Below the pieces are notes generated by a model that saw only the letters and a list, made by a program, of their open reading frames with translations, searched no databases and was not told where the DNA came from. From assembly GCA_023423475.1 (NCBI GenBank), contig JAFAFN010000323.1:1-6357 (forward strand): a stretch of DNA of 6,357 bases, read 5' to 3'. This document shows positions 1 to 6,357 of this stretch, one piece after another. A program made the translations under genes and the position numbers. Every line of letters begins with the position of its first letter. Within the stretch, counting starts at the first letter, position 1. The stretch is from Actinomycetes bacterium (lineage in GTDB: Bacteria > Actinomycetota > Acidimicrobiia > Acidimicrobiales > Microtrichaceae).

Positions 1-1655
<1,655 letters not shown>

Positions 1656-1835
1656 GCTCGATCTCCCTTCGTCGGGTGATCCGGCGGCGATGGACTGGGA
1701 ACCATCCCCTTGCAGGAACACCGGTTCGGGTTCCACCGTACGGACACCGGGGCCCACCTCGACAGGGTCGAAGGTCACCACTTCGGCAGCTGTGGCATCG
1801 CCCGCTGTGGGGCGGACGTCGGCCACCATGTGGGC
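1656..1835. other. Divergent intergenic region
   Basis: The 180 bases separate the start codons of the minus-strand membrane protein (1655) and the plus-strand DUF6629-like gene (1836), so promoters for both should lie here. The region contains GGGAACC (1697-1703) and a GGAAC-N10-GTTCC inverted repeat (1715-1734). No convincing sigma-70 -35/-10 pair was found on either strand. Confidence 0.6.
1715..1740 (+). promoter_or_regulatory. Candidate ECF-type promoter (GGAAC-N17-CGTA)
   Basis: GGAAC at 1715-1719 is followed after 17 bases by CGTA at 1737-1740. This resembles the GGAAC / CGT(T) pattern of many ECF sigma promoters and would fire toward the DUF6629-like gene about 95 bases downstream. 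The same GGAAC forms an inverted repeat with GTTCC at 1730-1734. The match is short and high-GC DNA makes chance matches likely, so this is only a candidate. Confidence 0.25.
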
Positions 1836-2519
1836 GTGTGTTTCAGCGCTGAGGCCAGCTTCGTCGGAGCCGCGGTGGTCACCGCCGCAGGGGTCGGATC
1901 GCTCGCGATGGTCAAGGACCGTCGAGAGGTGCCGATGGCGGCGTTGCCGCTGCTCTTCGGCATCCACCAGGCGCTCGAGGGCTGGACCTGGCTCGAGCTG
2001 GAAGGGCGGGGGACCGCCATGTTGTCCGGTCCCGGCGTGCACTCGTGGGTGATCTTCGCCTGGGCGCTGCTGCCGATCTACGTGCCCTGGGCGGTCTGGC
2101 TGATCGAACCCGACGAGCGTCGTCGACGCTGGATGTCGGTGCTGATGGCCATCGGCGGGCTGCTGGCGGTGTTCATGCTCTACCAGGCGCTGCAGCCGGA
2201 GATCGCCGTGAGGGTGGTGAACCACAACCTCGACTACCACCTGGGACTGCCGTTCGCCGGGTGGGTGCTCGCCGTGCCGTACGTCCTCGCGACATGTCTG
2301 ACCCCGGTCCTGAGCTCGCACCTGTGGATCCGCGTGTTCGGTGTCGGCAACTTCCTCGCGATGTCGGCCGCGGCGATCATCGAGGCGCGGGACTACTCGT
2401 CGATCTGGTGCACGCTCGCGGCGTTCCTCAGCCTGATCATCTTCGTGCACTACTGGGAGCAGCGACGGGTCCGCCTGGCGGGCGGTGGGCTCGACAATCC
2501 AGCAGCCAGCCCGGCCTGA
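1836..2519 (+). CDS. DUF6629-like polytopic membrane protein
   Basis: The start is placed at GTG 1836, which gives 227 residues beginning MCFSAEASFVGAAVV. I recall this N-terminus (MCFSA.ASF) as the hallmark of the DUF6629 family. The frame stays open upstream to ATG 1710, but that extension lies in the divergent intergenic region and does not look like protein. No strong Shine-Dalgarno is seen. About seven hydrophobic segments follow (roughly 8-26, 33-51, 69-90, 100-118, 140-158, 165-184 and 188-206), so it should be an integral inner-membrane protein. Family-like features include PLLFGIHQALEGWTWLELEG (38-57) and a conserved-looking HNLDYHLG segment (130-137) with clustered His and Asp residues between helices. 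No enzymatic role is known to me. Its last codons and stop form the first unit of a 26-bp tandem repeat. The family call is from memory. Confidence 0.8.
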   Translation: MCFSAEASFVGAAVVTAAGVGSLAMVKDRREVPMAALPLLFGIHQALEGWTWLELEGRGTAMLSGPGVHSWVIFAWALLPIYVPWAVWLIEPDERRRRWMSVLMAIGGLLAVFMLYQALQPEIAVRVVNHNLDYHLGLPFAGWVLAVPYVLATCLTPVLSSHLWIRVFGVGNFLAMSAAAIIEARDYSSIWCTLAAFLSLIIFVHYWEQRRVRLAGGGLDNPAASPA

Positions 2520-2607
2520 GGGCACCGACAGCCAGCCCGGCTTGAGGGCAACGTCAGCCAGTCCGGCCTGAGGGCGCTGCCTGCCAGTCCGGCCTGAGGG
2601 CGCTGCG
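2504..2607. repeat. Four tandem 26-bp repeats with near-palindromic core
   Basis: The units lie at 2504-2529, 2530-2555, 2556-2581 and 2582-2607 with no spacers. All share the pattern (A/T)GCCAG(C/T)CCGGC(C/T)TGAGGGC followed by a more variable 6-base end (ACCGAC, AACGTC, GCTGCC, GCTGCG). Units 3 and 4 are nearly identical. Each unit contains a near-palindrome, CAG-N-CCGG-N-CTG, perfect on both sides except the N positions (unit 2 has one extra change). The first unit overlaps the end of the DUF6629-like gene and supplies its TGA stop. The array ends about 83 bases before the next gene. It may be a small satellite created by replication slippage, or a cluster of protein-binding sites. Confidence 0.9.
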
Positions 2608-2628
2608 GGGGTTCGTGGGCGGTACTCA

Positions 2629-2671
2629 GGGAACCTTCAACTTCGATGTCGACACTGCTGGTGGACATCGA
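2629..2671 (+). promoter_or_regulatory. Candidate promoter -35 (GGGAACC) and inverted-repeat operator
   Basis: GGGAACC at 2629-2635 resembles an ECF sigma -35 element, although the sequence 15-17 bases downstream is not a clear -10. Just after it, TCGATGTC (2643-2650) and its exact complement GACATCGA (2664-2671) form an inverted repeat with a 13-base centre. The repeat ends 18 bases before the ATG of the secreted protein gene. Two CGACAC copies (2650-2655 and 2669-2674) also lie 19 bases apart. The position suits an operator or a 5'-leader hairpin. The inverted repeat is seen directly; its role is inferred. Confidence 0.4.
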
Positions 2672-2689
2672 CACAGAAGGAATGGACGC

Positions 2690-3382
2690 ATGAACAAGGT
2701 GAAGAAGTCGGCGGTCGCCGCAGGTCTCACGGTCGGACTGCTCGGGGGCGGGGCCGCCGGGGCGATCCTCGGTTCCGGGGGTGTCTCGGGCGCTCAGGAG
2801 GAGACGACCACCACGGTCGCGCCGGCGCCCGAGGACGGCGCGGCACAGGGCAGGGGCGAGCGGCCCGACCCGTCGGCGCGGCTCGGTGAGACGTTGGCCC
2901 CGCTGGTCCAGGACGGGACGATCACCCAGGAGCAGGCCGACAAGGTCATCGAGACGCTGATCGCCTCGAGACCCGAGGGCGGCGGGCCCGGTGGACACGG
3001 TGGCGGACCTGGCGGACGCGGCGGGTTCGGTGGAGGGTTCGGCGGTGAAGCGGCTGCCACGGCGCTCGGCATCACCGTCGACGAGCTGCGCACCGCGCTG
3101 CGCGACGGGCAGAGCATCGCCCAGGTCGCGGAGTCCAAGGGCGTGGCGATCGAGACGGTGATCGACGCGATCGTCGCGGAGCGCACCGCGAAGATCGAGG
3201 AGAAGGTCACCGCCGGCGACCTCACCCGGGAGGAGGCCGACGAGAAGCTCGCGGCGCTCCGTGAGCGTGTCACCGAGCAGGTGAACTCGACCCGTCCTGC
3301 ACGCGGCGAGAAGCCGGCCGACGCCCCGGATGCTCCCGAGGGCGGCGACGAGGCTCCTGCCGAGGACGGTGCGGGCGGCTGA
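2690..3382 (+). CDS. Secreted Gly-rich helical repeat protein of unknown function
   Basis: This 230-residue protein starts at ATG 2690 behind AGAAGGAA (7-base spacer). A signal peptide is clear: MNKVKK, a hydrophobic stretch to about residue 29, and a likely cleavage after SGA (35). A Thr-rich linker (QEETTTTVAPAPED) follows. A first helical module, about 63-93, contains LGETLAPLVQDGTITQEQAD. A Gly-rich linker, 97-119, has GGGPGGHGGG and GGFGGGFGG. A second, longer module, about 121-200, contains LGITVDELRTALRDGQSIAQ, then VAESKGVAIETVIDAI, then KVTAGDLTREEADEKLAAL. The tail (201-230) is Pro/Glu/Asp-rich. The G-x-(I/L)-T-x-E-x-A-D element occurs in both modules. Similar 'LG.s.deL..al..G.slaevA..kGv' exported proteins are common in actinobacteria, function unknown. 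There is no lipobox or membrane anchor, so release or wall association is likely. It is monocistronic, with the tandem repeats upstream. Confidence 0.85.
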   Translation: MNKVKKSAVAAGLTVGLLGGGAAGAILGSGGVSGAQEETTTTVAPAPEDGAAQGRGERPDPSARLGETLAPLVQDGTITQEQADKVIETLIASRPEGGGPGGHGGGPGGRGGFGGGFGGEAAATALGITVDELRTALRDGQSIAQVAESKGVAIETVIDAIVAERTAKIEEKVTAGDLTREEADEKLAALRERVTEQVNSTRPARGEKPADAPDAPEGGDEAPAEDGAGG

Positions 3383-3396
3383 CGCCGTTCAGCGCG

Positions 3397-3412
3397 CGGT
3401 CAGCAGCGACCG
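3397..3412. terminator. Weak hairpin between convergent genes
   Basis: CGGTC and GACCG form a 5-bp stem with a 6-base loop in the 33-base gap between the plus-strand secreted protein gene (ends 3382) and the minus-strand amidohydrolase remnant (ends 3416). The position fits a bidirectional terminator, but the stem is short and lacks a T-run. Confidence 0.25.
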
Positions 3413-3415
3413 GGC

Positions 3416-3802
3416 TCAGACGAAGCGGAGGTGGTCGCCGTCACCGACGGCGACCAGCCGTCCGCGGAGTCGGGTGCCCACGTAGGGGATGCGGCGGGAC
3501 TCCTGCCCCGGGCCCGCAGCGATCAGCTCCTCGGCCGAGGGATCCACGACGACCAGGCCGTCGTGGAGCACCTCGCCGGTGCGGAACACCGCGGCGGGCA
3601 CGTCCCTGAGCTTCCCGAGCACCTCGCCGAGCGCCCACTCCCGTTCGGACGCGACGGTCAGCGTCGCCGCCAGGAACTGGTCAGCTGCGTCGAGACCCGG
3701 ACCTTCGTTGCCGGCGACGGGCGCGTTGTGGTCGCTCGCGATGACGTCGACCCGGTCGAGCACCGCATCGAGCAGCGCCGACCGTGCGGCCTCGACGTCG
3801 AG
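3416..3802 (-). pseudogene. C-terminal fragment of dihydroorotase-like amidohydrolase, 5' end missing
   Basis: On the minus strand about 128 residues run from LLDVEAARSALLDAVLDRVD to a TGA at 3416-3418. They match the C-terminal third of dihydroorotase/allantoinase/hydantoinase-type amidohydrolases. VDVIASDH carries the family's late metal-site/catalytic Asp (usually TDH or SDH). GPGLDAADQFL corresponds to the G-L-E-x-A stretch. GLVVVDPSAEELI, SRRIPYVGTRLRGRLVAVG is the usual C-terminal strand with the 'Y.GR.LRGRV' motif. The N-terminal barrel, including the metal-binding HxH, should lie upstream but is absent. Beyond about 3802 the same frame is only antisense to the oxygenase and no other minus frame continues the family. 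These enzymes hydrolyse cyclic amides or ureides; this fragment cannot be active. The left boundary is firm, the right one is approximate. Confidence 0.75.
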
Positions 3803-3809
3803 CAGCCGC
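3786..3809. repeat. Palindrome at the junction of two truncated genes
   Basis: CTCGACGTCGAG at 3791-3802 is a perfect 12-bp palindrome. It is flanked by GCGGC (3786-3790) and its complement GCCGC (3805-3809), offset by two bases (CA). Recognisable amidohydrolase sequence (minus) stops about here and recognisable oxygenase sequence (plus, from PPDLMESF at about 3806) begins here. It therefore marks the breakpoint to within a few bases. Confidence 0.8.
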
Positions 3810-4555
3810 CGGACCTCATGGAGTCGTTCACCATCGGTCTCGACGAGCTGCCCGACGACCCCGCCTACCGGAGCGAGGAGCACCAGCTCTTCGCCCCGAA
3901 CATCTGGCCGGACGACCATCCGGAGCTGCGGCTCGCGATGGTGCGGTACTACGGGTGGGTCGAGCGGCTCGCCCACCGGCTCACCTCGCTCATGGCCGAG
4001 GCGCTCGGGATGCCCGCGGACCACTTCGAGCCGTTCACCGACCACTCGATGGACACGCTCCGGGTCAACTGGTTCGAGGGCGACGACGTGGTGCAGGCGA
4101 ACCAGTTCGGCATCGGCGCGCACACCGACTACGGCGTGACCACGCTGTTGCTCGCGGACCAGCAGCCCGGGCTCCAGGTCTTCGTCGACGGTCGCTGGCA
4201 GGACGTGGTGCCCGTCGAGGGGGCGTTCATCGTGAACCTCGGGGACCTGATGGCACGTTGGACCAACGACCGGTGGCGTTCGACGTTGCACCGGGTGCTG
4301 CCCGTGCAGGCGGTCGGCAGCGGCACCGCCCGCCGGCGCAGCGTGCCGTTCTTCCACGAGGGGAACTTCGACGCACTCGTGGAGTGCCTCCCGACGTGCA
4401 CCGGACCCGACCGCCCGGTGAAGTACCCGCCCATCACCGGGGGACAGCACGTCCAGGCCAAGATCCTCGCCGGCCGCCTGCTCGAGGTGGCGGGAGCCGA
4501 ATCGACCATCGGGGACCGGTCGGCGGCACTGCTCGACGAGCGCGACGCGACCTGA
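3803..4555 (+). pseudogene. Isopenicillin N synthase-family 2OG-Fe(II) oxygenase, N-terminus missing
   Basis: The plus frame carries about 250 residues of an IPNS-like dioxygenase up to the TGA at 4553-4555. Similarity begins at PPDLMESFTIGLDELPDD, which corresponds to the 'PPDLKESF.IG' segment usually found about 90-100 residues into these 320-350-residue proteins. Counting from the internal ATG at 3818, the double-stranded beta-helix core is intact: iron ligands H102 and D104 (GAHTDYGVTTLL) and H158 (STLHRV), with the 2-oxoglutarate/substrate R-x-S at 173-175 (RRS). APNIWPD (26-32), LRVNWF and VPFFHEGNFDALVECLP are also typical. The missing part is the N-terminal cap, including the FF.v.nHGi motif. 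The frame remains open upstream to 3431 only as antisense of the amidohydrolase. ATG 3818 has no good ribosome site, so a functional product is doubtful. Confidence 0.8.
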
Positions 4556-4586
4556 GGGCGGCGCCCGGCCGGTCCCGTGGGATCGC

Positions 4587-5009
4587 TCAGAGGAGTCCGG
4601 CGATCCAGTGCACGAGCTTCGGACCGAAGATCGAGCAGACGACGATCAGCACCACCATGATCACGCCGGCGATGATCCACGTGCGCGTCGGGATGCGGCC
4701 GTCCTCGGGGATGCCAGGGATGTGCCGGCGGATGAAGCGGGTGGCCGTCGCCGCCCACTTGAAGGGCAGCAACGACAGGCCGACGAGCAGCAGGATCCAG
4801 CCGGGGCCCACCACCGGGAGCGGCAGCAGTGCGATGCCGATCGCCATCACCGCGAACCCGGCGACCATCCGTCCGACCCTCGACGACAGCGTGCGTCGGG
4901 TGAGGTCGGCCACCTCGTGGGCCTCGTGCTCGACCCATTCCTTCGCGCCGTGGTGCGGGTCCGTGGTGGCGTCCGGGCCGGTGTCCGGAGTGTCGGGCGA
5001 CGAGGTCAT
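4587..5009 (-). CDS. PGPGW-type small transmembrane protein
   Basis: This 140-residue protein starts at ATG 5009; a G-rich stretch just upstream (5013-5017) is a weak ribosome site. Residues 1-44 are hydrophilic and acidic, ending in a helical KEWVEHEAHEVADLTRR segment. A hydrophobic hairpin covers about 47-82 with PLPVVGPGWILLLVGLSLLP (63-82). That is the variant of the P-G-P-G-W signature that names the TIGR02611 / PF09656 family of putative transmembrane proteins. A short basic loop (84-108: KWAATATRFIRRHIPGI and so on) leads to a third helix at about 110-129. Function is unknown for the family. It lies 48 bases downstream of the anti-sigma-like gene on the same strand, with a small hairpin between, so it may be the last gene of that operon. 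It converges with the oxygenase remnant, 31 bases away. The family call rests on the motif. Confidence 0.85.
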   Translation of the reverse strand: MTSSPDTPDTGPDATTDPHHGAKEWVEHEAHEVADLTRRTLSSRVGRMVAGFAVMAIGIALLPLPVVGPGWILLLVGLSLLPFKWAATATRFIRRHIPGIPEDGRIPTRTWIIAGVIMVVLIVVCSIFGPKLVHWIAGLL

Positions 5010-5041
5010 CGGGCCCCCGAGGCTACCGGTGCCCCGACGAG

Positions 5042-5057
5042 GCCCGGCAGCCCGGGC
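5042..5057 (-). terminator. Small GC hairpin after the anti-sigma-like gene
   Basis: GCCCGG (5042-5047) and CCGGGC (5052-5057) form a 6-bp all-GC stem with a 4-base loop directly abutting the anti-sigma stop codon (5058-5060). It could be a partial terminator or an mRNA 3'-end stabiliser between that gene and the PGPGW gene. There is no T-run, so complete termination is uncertain. Confidence 0.4.
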
Positions 5058-5969
5058 TCACCCTCCGGCGACGGCGTCGCGGCAGGGGCCGACGGGTGGC
5101 TCGATGACGACCTCGGAGTTGAACTCGGAGTAGTCGATGGTGACCTCCTCCGCTCCGATGGTGGTGCCGAGGCGCCGGATCACGTCGCCGCTGAACCAGA
5201 CGGTCGTGGGGCCGACCTCGGTGGGGTACTCGAGCTCGAACCAGCTCAGCTCGCCGGGCGAGAGGCCCTCGAGCGCGGCGACGGTCGCGGCGTTCGGCGC
5301 CAGCTCGACACGGGTCACGCGGATGCCGTCGAGATCGACCTCGGTGCGCTCCACCTCGGCGCCGTGATCGAGCAGTGCCCCGAGGACCGCGGCCGACGAC
5401 ACGCCGAACGAGGCCCGGCGATGCTCGGGGAGCACGGTCGACACGGTGGTCTCGTCCGCCGTCACCTCGCAGCCGACGTCGCCGATCTGGAGGTTCGATG
5501 CTCGCTCCTCGGTGCCGTCGGGGTAGGTCGTCACACCGGTCACCTCGGCGTCGTCGCCGTCGACGCGGATCGACGAGCGGCGGATGACCGCGTCCGGACC
5601 GGCGGACTCGATGACCATCTCGCCGCGCAGCGACCGGATCTCGCCGAGCACGGTCGTGGTGGACGCTGGCGGATCCGCCGGATCCGCCGGGTCAGTCGAG
5701 CCGTTCGAGCCGGCCAGGACCACCGCCGCGACCGCAGCGATCGCGAGCACGGCCGCTGCGGCGCCGAGCAGCCGGCGCCCGCGGCGATCGGATCGACCCG
5801 TCGCCGGGTCGGACGGGTGCTCGAACAGGTCGGTGTCGTGGTCGGTGGTGGTCATGGCGTGCTCCAGGATCGATCGGTGGCGGTCCGATCCCCGGTGCGG
5901 TGGTGGATCGTCCGTCGTCGGATCGATCGCGCCGAGCAGGTCGTCGAGCTCGTCGTCAGGCGAGTGCAT
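5058..5969 (-). CDS. Membrane anti-sigma-like protein coupled to the ECF sigma gene
   Basis: The start chosen is ATG 5969, behind a purine-rich GGAGAGGGGG tract. This ATG lies inside the sigma gene, overlapping its end by 14 bases (ATGCACTCGCCTGA), the usual mark of translationally coupled sigma/anti-sigma pairs. The product has 303 residues. The cytoplasmic part (1-65) is acidic and His/Asp-rich (DDELDDLLGAIDP, HRSILEHAMTTTDHDTD). It lacks the HxxxCxxC zinc motif of ZAS anti-sigmas. One membrane helix spans about 67-86, then a DPADPADPPASTTT linker. The extracytoplasmic domain (110-303) looks rich in beta strands and may have a LolA/RseB-like fold; this is a guess from strand patterning. It has the protein's only two cysteines, C167 and C296, which could form a disulfide. 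The sigma-binding role is inferred from position and topology. ATG at residue 39 is a weaker alternative start. Confidence 0.8.
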   Translation of the reverse strand: MHSPDDELDDLLGAIDPTTDDPPPHRGSDRHRSILEHAMTTTDHDTDLFEHPSDPATGRSDRRGRRLLGAAAAVLAIAAVAAVVLAGSNGSTDPADPADPPASTTTVLGEIRSLRGEMVIESAGPDAVIRRSSIRVDGDDAEVTGVTTYPDGTEERASNLQIGDVGCEVTADETTVSTVLPEHRRASFGVSSAAVLGALLDHGAEVERTEVDLDGIRVTRVELAPNAATVAALEGLSPGELSWFELEYPTEVGPTTVWFSGDVIRRLGTTIGAEEVTIDYSEFNSEVVIEPPVGPCRDAVAGG

Positions 5970-6357
5970 CGTCGTCCCCCTCTCCTTGCCGGGAATCGAC
6001 CGACACCTGTCGGGCGCCCGCCGGATCTTTCCCTGCCGGATGGTTCCCGGCCTGATCATTCCCGGTGAGCCCGTCGGCCAGCCGCCGTCGGACCTTGTGC
6101 AGCCGCATCGACACCGCGTTCGGTGTGCGGTCGAGCAGCTCGGCGATCTCGTTGACGGCGAGACCGTCCCAGTAGCGCATGATCACGACTTCTCGGTCGG
6201 CGTCGTCCAGCTCGGCGACCGCGGCACGCAGTTGGTCCCGACGGTCGTCGGGCCCGGTGCGGTCGAGCTCGACGACCGGACCACGTTGCTCGGCGCCGAG
6301 TCGGGCTCGGAGCCGCCGCGCCCGTCCGACCGAGCGGTGGTGGTTGGACAGCACGTG
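5956..6357 (-). CDS. ECF RNA polymerase sigma factor, C-terminal part (5' end outside window)
   Basis: The minus frame runs in from the right edge as 133 residues ending at TGA 5956-5958. The first residues, HVLSNHHRSVGRARRLRARL, look like the end of region 2 (the 'va..vlaN.rR' stretch after region 2.4). A linker (about 22-37) follows. Region 4 comes next: LRAAVAELDDADREVVIMRY, then a helix-turn-helix WDGLAVNEIAELLDRTPNAV and SMRLHKVRRRLADGL, which recognises the -35 element. The tail after about residue 97 is polar and low-complexity (GNDQAGNHPAGKDPAGARQ), longer than in most ECF factors. GTG at 6354 would be the first in-window start, but region 2 must lie upstream, so the gene is simply cut by the window. 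The anti-sigma-like gene overlaps its 3' end, suggesting an envelope or extracytoplasmic stress response. Target genes are not known from sequence. Confidence 0.9.
   Translation of the reverse strand, partial: HVLSNHHRSVGRARRLRARLGAEQRGPVVELDRTGPDDRRDQLRAAVAELDDADREVVIMRYWDGLAVNEIAELLDRTPNAVSMRLHKVRRRLADGLTGNDQAGNHPAGKDPAGARQVSVDSRQGEGDDDALA

Noticed and set aside
1656..2525. The minus-strand frame of the 1002-1655 protein stays open upstream for another 290 codons
   Set aside because: It is antisense to the DUF6629-like gene, rich in His/Arg/Gln low-complexity sequence, and a good Shine-Dalgarno precedes ATG 1655. It is a high-GC shadow.
2504..2607. CRISPR-like array
   Set aside because: The 26-bp units abut directly with no unique spacers, and no cas genes are present; it is a plain tandem repeat.
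2682..2692. ATG at 2682 as an alternative start for the secreted protein
   Set aside because: It is out of frame and reaches a TGA after three codons; ATG 2690 gives the signal peptide and has correct spacing from AAGGAA.
3803..4450. Upstream extension of the amidohydrolase frame on the minus strand to about 4450
   Set aside because: The residues are generic V/H/R/E-rich antisense of the oxygenase and show no amidohydrolase motifs such as HxH, so they do not restore the missing N-terminus.
4551..4566. CCTGAGGGCG at the oxygenase stop, resembling the core of the 26-bp repeat
   Set aside because: Only about 10 bases match and the rest of the unit is absent; chance similarity around a TGA stop in GC-rich DNA is likely.
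5667..5692. GGATCCGCC tandem repeat
   Set aside because: It simply encodes the DPADPADP linker of the anti-sigma-like protein; a coding microrepeat without independent significance.
4608..6068. A 486-residue plus-strand open frame
   Set aside because: It is antisense across the PGPGW and anti-sigma genes and made of R/G/D/H-rich sequence with no recognisable domain. The minus-strand genes explain the region fully.

Overview
The window is high-GC DNA (about 70% by eye) with dense overlapping shadow frames, GTG starts and actinobacterial families: a DevS/DosS-type histidine kinase, a DUF6629-like membrane protein, a PGPGW-type membrane protein and an ECF sigma factor. The T-rich and DPADP-type extracytoplasmic linkers (TTTTVAPAPED, DPADPADPPASTTT) suggest an actinomycete, perhaps Acidimicrobiia. 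That placement is an impression from sequence style, not a phylogenetic result.

Layout, left to right. (1) Minus strand, running off the left edge: N-terminal two thirds of a GAF plus HisKA_3 histidine kinase, starting at GTG 910. (2) A 12-bp perfect hairpin (931-960) separates it from an upstream minus-strand gene for a two-helix membrane protein (1002-1655). (3) A divergent intergenic region (1656-1835) precedes a plus-strand DUF6629-like polytopic membrane protein (1836-2519). (4) Four tandem 26-bp repeats (2504-2607) begin inside that gene's last codons. They are followed by an 8-bp-arm inverted repeat and a plus-strand secreted Gly-rich helical protein (2690-3382). (5) Two broken genes lie head to head: the C-terminal part of a dihydroorotase-like amidohydrolase (minus, 3416 to about 3802) and the C-terminal part of an isopenicillin-N-synthase-family 2OG-Fe(II) oxygenase (plus, about 3803-4555). 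Both lose their 5' ends at a perfect 12-bp palindrome (3791-3802). (6) A minus-strand block holds an ECF sigma factor (C-terminal part, off the right edge), a membrane anti-sigma-like protein that overlaps it by 14 bases, and, 48 bases further on, a PGPGW-type membrane protein.

Functionally this reads as ordinary chromosome rich in envelope and signalling genes: one cytoplasmic sensor kinase, one sigma/anti-sigma pair and several membrane or exported proteins of unknown job. I see no defence system, CRISPR array, insertion sequence, tRNA or rRNA. The two features that most deserve checking are the double-truncation junction at the palindrome near 3791-3809, which is either a real deletion scar or an assembly chimera, and the 26-bp tandem repeat array.
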